Source: Candidatus Gallipaludibacter merdavium (lineage in GTDB: Bacteria; Bacteroidota; Bacteroidia; Bacteroidales; Paludibacteraceae). Taken from it: a stretch of DNA of 55,047 nucleotides. The stretch spans positions 1 through 55,047 of the forward strand of contig JADIMG010000047.1 in the NCBI GenBank assembly GCA_017694875.1, given 5' to 3'. The first letter of the stretch is position 1. Each line of letters opens with the position of its first letter. A program made the position numbers and the translations under genes. Below, piece after piece: positions 26,701-35,505 of the stretch. Below the pieces are notes generated by a model, which was given only the letters and a program-made list of their open reading frames with translations, did no database searches and was not told the origin of the DNA.

Positions 26701-28133
26701 TTATACAAGACAACTACTCAAAATACCTGCAAGAACCAGTTTTTCATATTCTCTCGGAAACGGCAGATGAACTAGGCAAGGAATGTTATGTCATTGGTGG
26801 CTATGTGAGGGATTTGCTATTGGAACGGCCCTCCAAAGACATTGACATAGTCGTTGTGGGAAGCGGGATTGAACTTGCACGCCGTTTTGCCAAGAAAGTA
26901 AGTCGGGGAGCACACCTTTCTGTGTTCAAGAATTTCGGAACTGCCCAAGTGAAATGGGGCAATGACAATGAAGTAGAATTTGTGGGTGCACGCAAGGAAT
27001 CCTATCATCGGGAATCACGTAATCCTATCGTAGAGGACGGAACGTTGGAAGACGACCAAAACAGACGTGACTTCACCATCAACGCACTTGCCCTGTGTCT
27101 GAATAAAGCACACTTCGGTGAACTGCTCGACCCGTTCAATGGTATTAAGGACCTGGAAAACAAACTGATTCGTACACCTTTGGACGCAGACATCACTTTC
27201 AGCGACGACCCACTCCGGATGATGCGCGGTATCCGCTTCGCCACTCAACTCAACTTTCATCTGGAAGCCTACACTTTTGAAGCTATTGCCCGCAACGCTG
27301 AAAGAATCAAGATTATCAGTCAAGAACGCATTACAGAGGAACTGAACAAGATTATGGCTTCCAAACAGCCATCGAGAGGCTTCAAATACCTTGAAATGTG
27401 TGGACTGCTACAAATCATTTTCCCTGAACTAACTGCACTTAAAGGTACGGAGACCATCAATGGTTGCGGACACAAGGACAATTTTGAACACACCCTGGCT
27501 GTTGTTGACAAGATTGCAGAAGTAACCGATAACCTTTGGTTAAGATGGGCGGCTCTTCTGCATGATATAGGAAAACCCCGCACAAAAAAGTATGTACCCA
27601 ACATCGGCTGGACCTTTCACAACCACAACTATGTAGGTTCAAAAATGATTTACGGCATCTTTAAGCGAATGAAACTGCCATTGAACGAGCACATGAAATA
27701 TGTTCAGAAACTGGTGGACCTGCACATGCGCCCCATAGTATTAAGCGAAGAAGAAGTGACCGACTCAGCAGTAAGGCGTCTTTTGTTTGAAGCCGGCGAT
27801 GATATTGACGACTTAATGACTCTGTGCGATGCAGACATTACCTCGAAAAACCAGGAAAAGGTAAAGCGCTATCAACAGAACTTCCAGATTGTACGCCAAA
27901 AGTTGCAGGACATAGAAGAAAAAGACCGTATCCGTAATTTCCAACCTCCCGTCAGCGGCAATGAGATTATGGAATTGTTCAATCTGCCTGGTTGCTCACT
28001 TGTAGGAGAATTGAAAAATGACATTAAGGAAGCTATTTTAGACGGAGTCATTCCCAATGACTATGCCGCTGCCAAGCAATATTTGTTGGAGAAAGCGGCA
28101 GAAAAAGGATTGACTCCCACAAACAAACAATGA
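26697..28133 (+). CDS. cca: CCA-adding tRNA nucleotidyltransferase with HD domain
   Basis: A 478-residue class II nucleotidyltransferase that adds or repairs the 3' CCA end of tRNA. The head domain has VIGGYVRDLLLERPSKDIDIVV with the GG and D-x-D metal residues; the neck has RRDFTINALAL and DDPLRMMRGIRFA; an HD phosphohydrolase domain follows with FEHTLAVVDKIAE and ALLHDIGKPRTKK. The domain order and length match the Bacteroidetes/Firmicutes HD-containing group. It overlaps the upstream acyltransferase by 4 bases and precedes hflX by 10. Confidence 0.95.
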   Translation: MIIQDNYSKYLQEPVFHILSETADELGKECYVIGGYVRDLLLERPSKDIDIVVVGSGIELARRFAKKVSRGAHLSVFKNFGTAQVKWGNDNEVEFVGARKESYHRESRNPIVEDGTLEDDQNRRDFTINALALCLNKAHFGELLDPFNGIKDLENKLIRTPLDADITFSDDPLRMMRGIRFATQLNFHLEAYTFEAIARNAERIKIISQERITEELNKIMASKQPSRGFKYLEMCGLLQIIFPELTALKGTETINGCGHKDNFEHTLAVVDKIAEVTDNLWLRWAALLHDIGKPRTKKYVPNIGWTFHNHNYVGSKMIYGIFKRMKLPLNEHMKYVQKLVDLHMRPIVLSEEEVTDSAVRRLLFEAGDDIDDLMTLCDADITSKNQEKVKRYQQNFQIVRQKLQDIEEKDRIRNFQPPVSGNEIMELFNLPGCSLVGELKNDIKEAILDGVIPNDYAAAKQYLLEKAAEKGLTPTNKQ

Positions 28134-28143
28134 AACATACTAT

Positions 28144-29340
28144 ATGGAAAAAGCACTATTAGTTGGACTTATTACCCCTTCCCAACCGGAAGAACGCACC
28201 AATGAATATCTGGACGAACTGGCTTTTCTGGCCGATACATACGGACTGGAAACAGAAAAGCGGTTTGTGCAACGGTTGGATACCCCTAATACCAATACGT
28301 ATGTAGGCGAAGGAAAACTGAATGAAATAAAAGCCTATCTGCAAGAGGAAGAGCATGAAATAGATGTAGTCATCTTTGACGACGAATTGTCGCCACGCCA
28401 AATCCGCAACATTGAACGTGAGCTGAATGTGCAAATCATGGACCGTACTATCCTGATTCTCCACATCTTTGCCCAACGCGCCCAAACCTCTTATGCCAAA
28501 ACCCAAGTGGAAATGGCACAGCTTCAGTACATGTTGCCCCGTCTGACCCGCTTGTGGTCGCACCTGGACCGTCAGCGAGGTGGTGGAACCACCAGCCGTG
28601 GTATGGGTGAAACACAGATAGAAGCCGATAAGCGTATCATTAAAAACAGAATTGCACTACTCCGTGAAGAGTTGAAAAAGATTGACCGACAGATGTCCAC
28701 CCAACGGCAAAACAGAGGCAAGATGGTACGCGTTGCCTTGGTGGGCTATACCAATGTGGGCAAATCGACCATCATGAACCTATTGAGCAAATCGGATGTA
28801 TTTGCCGAAAACAAACTCTTTGCTACCTTGGATACCACTGTCAGAAAAGTAACGATTGACAATCTGCCTTTCCTGCTCTCAGATACGGTTGGATTTATCC
28901 GAAAGTTGCCAACCAACCTGATTGAGTCGTTCAAGAGCACCTTAGACGAAGTGCGTGAAGCTGATTTGCTGGTGCATGTTGTGGATATTTCCCACCCGAA
29001 TTTTGAAGAGCAATACGAAGTGGTATGCCAGACTCTGAAGGAAATAGACCCAAAAGAAAAACCAACCATTGTCCTGTTCAACAAGATTGACGCCTTTACC
29101 TACGTTCCCAAAGAAGCTGATGACCTCTCACCTATGCGTCGTGAAAACTATAGTCTGAGCGACCTTCAGAAGAGCTGGATGGCTCGTATGGAAGAGAATT
29201 GCCTGTTTATTTCCGCCCGCAAGAAGGAAAATATCGAAGAGCTGAAAGCCGTATTGTATGAGCGTGTGAAGGCCATTCACATTGAACGATACCCCTACAA
29301 TGATTTCCTGTTCCAGAAATGGGATGAAATTGACTCCTAA
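28144..29340 (+). CDS. hflX: GTPase HflX
   Basis: Ribosome-associated GTPase that splits stalled or heat-damaged ribosomes. The 398-residue product has the N-terminal HflX domain (VGEGKLNEIKAYL, FDDELSPRQIRNIE, ILHIFAQRAQTSYAKTQVEMAQ), the coiled-coil with RGGGTTSRGMGETQIEADKR, then the G domain: G1 GYTNVGKS, G2 ATLDTTVR, G3 DTVGF, G4 NKID, G5 ISARKKENIEEL. All GTPase motifs look intact. Sits 10 bases after cca and 14 before the M28 gene, so probably one transcript. Confidence 0.96.
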   Translation: MEKALLVGLITPSQPEERTNEYLDELAFLADTYGLETEKRFVQRLDTPNTNTYVGEGKLNEIKAYLQEEEHEIDVVIFDDELSPRQIRNIERELNVQIMDRTILILHIFAQRAQTSYAKTQVEMAQLQYMLPRLTRLWSHLDRQRGGGTTSRGMGETQIEADKRIIKNRIALLREELKKIDRQMSTQRQNRGKMVRVALVGYTNVGKSTIMNLLSKSDVFAENKLFATLDTTVRKVTIDNLPFLLSDTVGFIRKLPTNLIESFKSTLDEVREADLLVHVVDISHPNFEEQYEVVCQTLKEIDPKEKPTIVLFNKIDAFTYVPKEADDLSPMRRENYSLSDLQKSWMARMEENCLFISARKKENIEELKAVLYERVKAIHIERYPYNDFLFQKWDEIDS

Positions 29341-29354
29341 AACCCAACACCCAG

Positions 29355-30326
29355 ATGAAAATGTATTTTATTTTAGGCATGATTTGCCTGATGACAGCCT
29401 GTCAACCCAAATCCAACAAAGCCCACAACGAGACCCCACAAATCTCTGTACCGGTATTTTCGGAAGATTCCGCTTACCAGCATGTGGCAACGCAAGTAAG
29501 TTTTGGCCCACGTGTACCCAACACGGAAGCCCACCGGCAATGTGCCGATTACCTGTCGGCCTATCTAGAAAAGACGGGAGCAGAAGTTATCCGCCAGCAG
29601 GCGGTTGTCAATGCCTTTGACGGTACGCCACTGAACATGGAAAATATCATTGGCAGTTTCGCCCCCGAAAAGCAGCGTCGCATCCTGCTTTGTGCCCACT
29701 GGGACAGCCGCCCCTTTGCCGATGAAGAAAGCGATGCAGCGCTGCAACACACCCCGATTGACGGAGCCAATGACGGAGCCAGCGGCGTCGGTGTTCTGTT
29801 GGAACTGGCACGGCACATAGGCAATATGCCGCTGAATGTAGGAGTTGACATTGTGCTGTTTGATGCAGAGGACTATGGTGTGCCTTCGTTTTCCAACATG
29901 CGCAGCACGGAGGACAGTTGGTGCCTGGGTTCACAATACTGGGCCAAACATCCACACAAAGCAGGCTACAAGGCCGAGTATGCCATTTTATTGGATATGG
30001 TAGGTGCGCCCAATGCACAATTTAACTACGAATATTTCTCCTATCAATACGGAGCCCATATTTTGGAAAAGGTATGGAAAAAAGGTCAGGAATTAGGCTA
30101 TGGCTCGTTTTTCCTCACCAACCGCACCTATCCCGTAACGGACGACCATTATTACATCAACACCCTGACCAACATACCCTGCATCAACATCATTCATCAG
30201 GACATGTCAACCGAGCATGGTTTCTGTGAAGTATGGCATACGCAGCAGGACAATCTGGAACATATAGACAAAACCACCTTGGGAGTAGTGGGTAAAACAT
30301 TGCTGCACGTATTGGCTAACGAGTAA
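29355..30326 (+). CDS. M28-family lipoprotein, probable glutaminyl-peptide cyclotransferase
   Basis: A 323-residue lipoprotein (signal ending LMTAC, lipidated Cys at about residue 16) of the M28 zinc fold. Metal-site motifs: CAHWDSRPFAD (His), DGANDGASGVGVLLEL (Asp), LFDAEDYG (Glu/Asp), LLDMVG and a terminal WHTQQDNLEH (His). The HWDSRP and DGANDGASG pair is typical of glutaminyl cyclases, which turn N-terminal Gln of exported proteins into pyroglutamate, rather than of classic aminopeptidases. It is anchored in a membrane and faces the periplasm. Several exported proteins in this window would begin with Gln after signal removal, which fits. An aminopeptidase role cannot be excluded by eye. 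Confidence 0.85.
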   Translation: MKMYFILGMICLMTACQPKSNKAHNETPQISVPVFSEDSAYQHVATQVSFGPRVPNTEAHRQCADYLSAYLEKTGAEVIRQQAVVNAFDGTPLNMENIIGSFAPEKQRRILLCAHWDSRPFADEESDAALQHTPIDGANDGASGVGVLLELARHIGNMPLNVGVDIVLFDAEDYGVPSFSNMRSTEDSWCLGSQYWAKHPHKAGYKAEYAILLDMVGAPNAQFNYEYFSYQYGAHILEKVWKKGQELGYGSFFLTNRTYPVTDDHYYINTLTNIPCINIIHQDMSTEHGFCEVWHTQQDNLEHIDKTTLGVVGKTLLHVLANE

Positions 30327-30341
30327 TTGTGTTTTATGAAT

Positions 30342-30384
30342 AAAAAATGAGCTGCCTGGAGAAATTTCAGACAGCTCATTTTTT
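30342..30384. terminator. Bidirectional terminator between M28 gene and fba
   Basis: 13-bp perfect outer stem AAAAAATGAGCTG (30342-30354) and CAGCTCATTTTTT (30372-30384), with a further CTG/CAG pairing inside. It ends in a run of T on the plus strand and A at its start, giving U-runs for both convergent transcripts. Confidence 0.85.
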
Positions 30385-30404
30385 ATTTGGTCAATGCAAT
30401 GTTA

Positions 30405-31406
30405 TTACAAAGCTTTTCCGTCGCTACCCAATACGTTGATAATTTTGTGAATATAGAGTTTCTTCATATTTTCACGAGCCGGTCCGAGGTATTTACGTGG
30501 GTCAAATTCAGCTGGTTTAGTTGCAAATACTTCACGAATAGCAGCTGTCATAGCCAAACGGCTGTCAGAGTCGATATTGATTTTGCAAACAGCTGATTTG
30601 GCAGCCTTACGCAATTCTTCTTCAGGAATACCAATTGCATCTTTCAAAGCACCGCCGTATTTGTTGATAGTATCCACTTCTTCTTGTGGAACTGAAGATG
30701 AGCCGTGCAATACAATTGGGAATCCAGGAAGCTCTTTCATTACGCCGTCCAATACATCGAATGCCAATGGAGGTGGTACCAATCTACCGGTTTTCGGGTC
30801 ACGGGTGCATTGTTCAGGTTTGAACTTGTTGGCGCCGTGAGAAGTTCCGATTGAAATAGCCAATGAGTCACAACCGGTCTTGGTAGTAAAATCAACCACT
30901 TCTTCCGGCTTTGTATACGTGTGGTGTTCAGCCTTCACATCATCTTCCACACCAGCCAATACGCCGAGCTCTCCTTCAACCGTTACATCAAATTGGTGAG
31001 CATAATCGACTACCTTCTTGGTAAGAGCCACATTTTCCTCATAAGGAAGGTGAGAGCCATCAATCATTACAGAAGAGAATCCCATGTCGATGCAAGATTT
31101 GCACAACTCGAAAGAGTCGCCATGGTCAAGGTGAAGAACGATTTGCGGGTGTTCCCAACCTAACTCTTTTGCATATTGAACAGCACCTTCAGCCATGTAG
31201 CGTAAAAGAGTCTGATTTGCATATGCGCGAGCACCTTTTGAAACTTGAAGAATAACTGGAGACTTTGTTTCAGCAGCAGCTTGGATAATAGCTTGAAGCT
31301 GTTCCATGTTATTAAAGTTGAAAGCAGGAATTGCATAACCGCCTTCAATGGCCTTCTTGAACATCTCACGGGTGTTCACCAAGCCTAAATCTTTGTAGTT
31401 TACCAT
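30405..31406 (-). CDS. fba: Class II fructose-1,6-bisphosphate aldolase
   Basis: Zinc-dependent glycolytic aldolase interconverting fructose 1,6-bisphosphate with dihydroxyacetone phosphate and glyceraldehyde 3-phosphate. The 333-residue product has IPAFNFNNMEQLQAI, the zinc-ligand motif LHLDHGDSFELCK, VEGELGVLAGVED, the phosphate and substrate loops IGTSHGANKF and LHGSSSV, and DSRLAMTAAIR. A longer frame starts at 31514 but the family start MVNYKDLGLV is at 31406, downstream of a -7 element. Flanked by strong transcription signals on both sides, it is a single-gene unit. Confidence 0.96.
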   Translation of the reverse strand: MVNYKDLGLVNTREMFKKAIEGGYAIPAFNFNNMEQLQAIIQAAAETKSPVILQVSKGARAYANQTLLRYMAEGAVQYAKELGWEHPQIVLHLDHGDSFELCKSCIDMGFSSVMIDGSHLPYEENVALTKKVVDYAHQFDVTVEGELGVLAGVEDDVKAEHHTYTKPEEVVDFTTKTGCDSLAISIGTSHGANKFKPEQCTRDPKTGRLVPPPLAFDVLDGVMKELPGFPIVLHGSSSVPQEEVDTINKYGGALKDAIGIPEEELRKAAKSAVCKINIDSDSRLAMTAAIREVFATKPAEFDPRKYLGPARENMKKLYIHKIINVLGSDGKAL

Positions 31407-31442
31407 AATAGTACTTTTTGTTAGTGAGTAATCTTTCTGGTG

Positions 31443-31450
31443 CAAAAATA
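31443..31450 (-). promoter_or_regulatory. Putative promoter of fba
   Basis: Minus-strand TATTTTTG matches the -7 consensus, 36 bases upstream of the fba start; a TTTG lies 24 bases further upstream. Confidence 0.6.
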
Positions 31451-31640
31451 CGATTTTTTTGCTGATAGTAAAAACAAATCCCGTAACAAAAAGTTCGAGG
31501 AGTTGTGTTTTCACTTTATAGTTTGCCCTATTTAGCCGCTCTATCGGCAGGAGATGTATAGGAAATCAGACATTGCGAAAAGCAAACAGCTTCTCTGCAA
31601 GCCAATACATTGTCTGCATACCCCATCACCAGCCTCACAT

Positions 31641-32621
31641 TTATTGGTCTCGCTTAGAATTTTCCAGGCGTTTTGCATCCATCTTCTTTTTCTCGTAAAG
31701 CTGATAAGAATTAATCACGTTGTGCCAGATGCTGTAAAAACCACCTACGATAGAAGTAATTGGTGTAAAGAATGTATAGCCCATCCATATTGCCAGCACC
31801 GTATTTTTCTGTCCAAGCGACTGTCCGGCCGTTATTTTGTCATTATAACGGGCACCTATTTTGCGCCCTAAATAAAATTGCAAAAGACAGGAAGCCAACG
31901 AAACCACCACCAACCACATTTCCGTGGAGAAAGCAACCTGGGCATGCACGATACTACGCGTTGTCACTGTCATGGCAAGCGCCAAAGCTACAGCCCATAA
32001 ATAGAAGCTCAGTTCATGGTAATGTGACACAATAAAATGCAGTCGGGGCGACAAATAACGGAGCAATATAGCAGCCAAAAGCGGCATAAGCAACAACGGG
32101 AATACCTTTCCGAGAATCAACAGTGCCGAATTTATGATACCCAGCTCGGGGTTGGGATGAATGTACGGAACCAGTAACGGTATCAGAATGGCATTGGCAA
32201 TATTGATTAATATGGTATAGGTCGTTATATGTGCAATATCCCCACCCAATTTTTTTGTGATTACAGCTCCAGCCGTTGCTGTGGGACAAATCAAGCAAAT
32301 CATTGCTCCCTCCAAAACGACTCGCAAGCCGCTTTGCGGCATAAGAATCAGTATGCAAGATATGAGTGTAAACATGCCACATTGGAATAACAAGAGCCAC
32401 CAATGCCATTTGCACAAACGGAGTTTTCTCGGATTGACACGGCAAAACGTGATGAAAAGCATCAGAAAGATAAGCATCGGCTGAATAATCTCAACCGCAC
32501 GAAGGGCCACTTTGTGTGTCGAATCCAACACGGGTATTGCAGTATAAATGAAATAAGCGGCTATGCCTACAATGATAGCAATGATGAGCGTCCAATCCTT
32601 TAGAAATTTAATAATCTTCAT
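31641..32621 (-). CDS. Bile acid:sodium symporter (BASS) family transporter
   Basis: A 326-residue polytopic membrane protein with about nine to ten hydrophobic segments. The N-terminal segments start with LIIAIIVGIAAYFIY; the conserved core CPTATAGAVITKKLGGD near residues 122-140 and the second-repeat segment TAGQSLGQKNTVLAIWMGYT near the C-terminus are typical of the BASS/SBF family, where the latter lines the sodium and substrate sites. The cytoplasmic tail is basic (KKKMDAKRLENSKRDQ). Substrates in the family range from bile acids to pantoate and keto acids; none can be assigned. It is divergent from a LysR-type regulator with a 100-base shared promoter region, which suggests regulation by that protein. 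Confidence 0.82.
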   Translation of the reverse strand: MKIIKFLKDWTLIIAIIVGIAAYFIYTAIPVLDSTHKVALRAVEIIQPMLIFLMLFITFCRVNPRKLRLCKWHWWLLLFQCGMFTLISCILILMPQSGLRVVLEGAMICLICPTATAGAVITKKLGGDIAHITTYTILINIANAILIPLLVPYIHPNPELGIINSALLILGKVFPLLLMPLLAAILLRYLSPRLHFIVSHYHELSFYLWAVALALAMTVTTRSIVHAQVAFSTEMWLVVVSLASCLLQFYLGRKIGARYNDKITAGQSLGQKNTVLAIWMGYTFFTPITSIVGGFYSIWHNVINSYQLYEKKKMDAKRLENSKRDQ

Positions 32622-32645
32622 TCCATCAAACAGTTAATTACGCGG

Positions 32646-32704
32646 CAAAAGTAGTGTATTTACATCAGATGATATATATTTGCACAATTAATCATTTTAA
32701 TGAT
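32646..32704. promoter_or_regulatory. Divergent promoters and possible operator between BASS and LysR genes
   Basis: Minus-strand TACTTTTG (32646-32653) and plus-strand TATATTTG (32675-32682) are -7-like elements for the two divergent genes. Just downstream of the LysR promoter is a perfect inverted repeat ATCATT-TT-AATGAT (32691-32704), a candidate regulator site. Confidence 0.5.
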
Positions 32705-32721
32705 ATTGATAAATAATACTT

Positions 32722-33672
32722 ATGGAACTGACCCCAATAAGATATTTTGTGAAACTGGCGGAAATTCTCAACTTCACAGAAGCAGCCAAAGCACTGTTTG
32801 TTACCCAGAGTGCCCTTTCAATCAGCATAAAGCAACTGGAGGAGGAGCTCCATTGCCGTCTGTTTGAACGTATTGGGAAAAAAGTCTTTCTGACTGAATC
32901 GGGCCGCATTTTCCATGAATATGCCCTTCAAGCCATCTCAAGCATAGACAATGGCATACAGAAAATCAATGCAGACAACAATGTGTATAAAGGAAAGCTC
33001 ACCATAGGGGTAACATTCAGCATGATAGAGCTTGTCAATGCGTGTGTCGTAAAATACACCCAAAAGTATCCCGATGTGAAACTTAGCGTTATCATGTTTA
33101 CTACCGTTGAAGAAATCATGCACCATTTACAGAACAATACCATTGACATTGCCGTAACCTACAAACCCAAAAGACAGCACTCATCCATATTGTCGATTGA
33201 TTTGGTTTCGACTTATTTAAGTGCCATATTGGGCAGAAGCCACCCTCTGGCCGACCGGAGAAGCCTTACGCTTGAAGAACTTCGCCACTATTCTTTTGTT
33301 ACCTTGCTGAAAGAAACCCATACCAGAACCATGACAGAACATTTCTTCATGAAAAACAAAGTAGCCATTGTTCCTCAAATCGAAGTCAACGATACAAATC
33401 TTATTCTGAATCTGGTATCCTCCGGACATTGGTATTCTATCCTTTCACCCATCAGTGTCAAGAAAAATTACGACTGCGTCGCCATACCCATAGAAGGCAG
33501 AAAGGCAACACTCCTCGTAAGTCTGTTGTGGATGAACGGGAAAAACAAAATGCCTTTGTTCCAAACCATGGTCGACGAAATGCTTCGTCTGTTTCATGAC
33601 GTCCCGGAACAGACGGGACAAAATATCAGCCAAGAAACAGGGGATAACCAGCAAAATGAGAGTGTGTCATAA
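32722..33672 (+). CDS. LysR-family transcriptional regulator
   Basis: A 316-residue LysR-type regulator. The N-terminal winged helix-turn-helix is clear: PIRYFVKLAEILNFTEAA, then VTQSALSISIKQLEEELH and LFERIGKKVFLTESG. The remainder forms the effector-binding domain with the usual two-lobe pattern (LTIGVTFSMIELVNA, then IDIAVTYKPK). The C-terminal 25 residues are polar and Gln/Asn-rich, probably disordered. It most likely controls the divergently transcribed BASS transporter; effector unknown. Followed by a 19-bp hairpin. Confidence 0.92.
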   Translation: MELTPIRYFVKLAEILNFTEAAKALFVTQSALSISIKQLEEELHCRLFERIGKKVFLTESGRIFHEYALQAISSIDNGIQKINADNNVYKGKLTIGVTFSMIELVNACVVKYTQKYPDVKLSVIMFTTVEEIMHHLQNNTIDIAVTYKPKRQHSSILSIDLVSTYLSAILGRSHPLADRRSLTLEELRHYSFVTLLKETHTRTMTEHFFMKNKVAIVPQIEVNDTNLILNLVSSGHWYSILSPISVKKNYDCVAIPIEGRKATLLVSLLWMNGKNKMPLFQTMVDEMLRLFHDVPEQTGQNISQETGDNQQNESVS

Positions 33673-33676
33673 TGCG

Positions 33677-33720
33677 AAGTGCACCCCAAAAGTTATGTGT
33701 CTAACTTTTGGGGTGCACTT
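33677..33720 (+). terminator. Long perfect hairpin after LysR gene
   Basis: 19-bp perfect stem (33677-33695 with 33702-33720; core GTGCACCCCAAAAGTTA) and 6-base loop, followed by TATTATCTCGC, at the convergent ends of the LysR and CoA-transferase genes. It can act as a terminator in both directions, though the U-run is poor. The arm sequence resembles insertion-sequence ends (see findings). Confidence 0.65.
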
Positions 33721-33766
33721 TATTATCTCGCTGCTGTCCTTTTTATATTCTCAAAAAGAATCGTTT

Positions 33767-35254
33767 CTAAAATTTGGCATTGTGCATATCACCGGTTTCA
33801 GCCAATGCTTTATGCATAGCAAAGCAATTGTTCAGATTCAGCGGTGTATGTCCTTGAGGAGCCTTTTCAAGATATTCCCTCAGCAATGGTTTGTATTCAG
33901 GAGCGACACAGTTTTCGATAATCAGCTCTGCTCTTTGACGCGGAGATTTGCCACGCAAATCAGCCACACCATATTCAGTAATAAGAATCTTAACAGAATG
34001 TTCTGAATGGTCAACGTGTGAAACATAAGGAACAATGGAACTGATTTTACCTCCTTTCGCCATACTTGGCGTTGTAAAGATGGAAATATAGGCATTTCTG
34101 GTAAAGTCGCCCGAGCCACCCAATCCGTTCATCATCTTGGTGCCCAATACATGTGTACTGTTGATGTTACCGAAGATATCAGCCTCCAAAGCCGTATTAA
34201 TGGTAATCAGGCCCAAACGGCGTGCCACTTCTGGGTTATTGGAGATTTCCTGTGGACGCAATACAACATGTTTTTTGAAGTAATCGATATCAGCAAACAC
34301 TTCTTCCAGTTTTTCTGCAGAAATGGTCAGTGAGCAACCGCTGGCATATTTTACATCGCCTTTCTTCATCAAGTCGATAACAGCATCTTGAATTACTTCC
34401 GTATACATTTCAAATGGTGGAATATGAGGATTTTCTCCCAATGCGCCCAATACTGCGTTGGCAATGTTTCCTACACCTGACTGGATAGGCAAGAAACTGG
34501 CAGGGATACGTCCTGCTTTCATCTCATTCTCCAGGAAGGTAGCCACATTTTCCCCGATTTTGCGTGTTACCTCGTCGGAAGGTGTGAATGCGCCCACTTC
34601 ATTCGGACGGTTGGTTTCAACGATACCTAAAATCTTGCTTGGGTCCACCTTGATACAATCGCTTCCTACGCGGTCTGCCACATGGTAAACAGGAATAGCC
34701 TCACGATAAGGAGGGTCCTTCGGTTCGTAAATATCGTGCAAGCCTCTCAAAGCTTCCGGCTGCGCGTGGTTCAGTTCTACAATGATATGGTCGGCCAAAC
34801 GACAAAGGGTCGGTGCATTACCCACACCGGTGGTTGGCACAATTTCTCCGTCACCGGTTACCAAACAAGCCTCAATAATCATGAATTTAGGCTTCGGCAG
34901 GAAACCATAACGCAACTCTTGTGCGAGGTGAGAAAGGTGCATATCGAAATACTCAGCCTGTCCATTGTTCAGAGCATTTCTCAAATCCTTATTCGACTGG
35001 TAAGGGGTTCTGAATGCTATCGCATTAGCGCGTGCCAACGCTCCATCAAGAGAATCACCGGTTGATGCTCCCGTGTACATTCCTATTTTAAATTCCTTTC
35101 CTTCTGCGTGCAACGCTTCTGCACGTTTGGCTATTGCAGTCGGTACGACTTTAGGGCATCCAGCTGGTGTAAATCCACCAAAACCGACAACATCACCATT
35201 GTTAATGTAACTTGCCGCTTCTTCGGCAGTCATAATTTTAAAGTTCGTTTTCAT
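33767..35254 (-). CDS. Acetyl-CoA hydrolase/transferase family protein (succinate/acetate CoA-transferase-like)
   Basis: A 495-residue enzyme of the class I CoA-transferase superfamily (acetyl-CoA hydrolase/4-hydroxybutyrate CoA-transferase group). Visible family parts: MTAEEAASYINNGDVVGFGG near the start, MYTGASTGDSLDGALA, QSGVGNIANAVLGAL, GSGDFTRNAYISIF, and SIVPYVSHVDHSEHSVKILI followed by TEYGVADLRGKSPRQRAELI. In Bacteroidales such enzymes exchange CoA between succinate, acetate or propionate in mixed-acid fermentation. Substrate cannot be read by eye. It has its own consensus promoter at 35319-35349 and ends near the hairpin shared with the LysR gene. Confidence 0.9.
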   Translation of the reverse strand: MKTNFKIMTAEEAASYINNGDVVGFGGFTPAGCPKVVPTAIAKRAEALHAEGKEFKIGMYTGASTGDSLDGALARANAIAFRTPYQSNKDLRNALNNGQAEYFDMHLSHLAQELRYGFLPKPKFMIIEACLVTGDGEIVPTTGVGNAPTLCRLADHIIVELNHAQPEALRGLHDIYEPKDPPYREAIPVYHVADRVGSDCIKVDPSKILGIVETNRPNEVGAFTPSDEVTRKIGENVATFLENEMKAGRIPASFLPIQSGVGNIANAVLGALGENPHIPPFEMYTEVIQDAVIDLMKKGDVKYASGCSLTISAEKLEEVFADIDYFKKHVVLRPQEISNNPEVARRLGLITINTALEADIFGNINSTHVLGTKMMNGLGGSGDFTRNAYISIFTTPSMAKGGKISSIVPYVSHVDHSEHSVKILITEYGVADLRGKSPRQRAELIIENCVAPEYKPLLREYLEKAPQGHTPLNLNNCFAMHKALAETGDMHNAKF

Positions 35255-35318
35255 GATAACAAAAACATATGTTTAAGATTCCTATTCTTCATTGCTATGG
35301 GCATTTCCCTAACAGTGG

Positions 35319-35349
35319 CAAAGGTACAGCAAAATAAGCGGACAGCAAA
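35319..35349 (-). promoter_or_regulatory. Consensus promoter of CoA-transferase gene
   Basis: Minus-strand TTTG (complement of 35346-35349), 19-base spacer, TACCTTTG (complement of 35319-35326): a very good match to the Bacteroidota promoter. The leader is about 60 nt. Confidence 0.7.
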
Positions 35350-35424
35350 ATATTTCCAGGGTGTTTGTTGTTTCCAATGGACAGATGGGGAATAACCCAT
35401 CTCCAGTACTTGCATTCTCCAGAC

Positions 35425-35464
35425 ACAAAAGGCTGCATCGAAGCCTTCGCATTCGACACAGCCT
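35425..35464 (-). terminator. Putative terminator of the PUL operon
   Basis: On the minus strand AGGCTG-TG-TCGA pairs with TCGA-TG-CAGCCT (6 + 4 pairs around two mismatches, 11-base loop) and is followed by TTTTGTGTCT. It lies about 40 bases after the GH3 stop codon. Confidence 0.6.
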
Positions 35465-35505
35465 GCTATTTGAATTCTATTAAAATTCCGTTAGAATCAG
35501 ATCAT

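Noticed and set aside
35376-35402. GATGGG/CCCATC inverted repeat near the CoA-transferase promoter
   Set aside because: Short, with no U-run and no clear relation to a start or stop; left unassigned.
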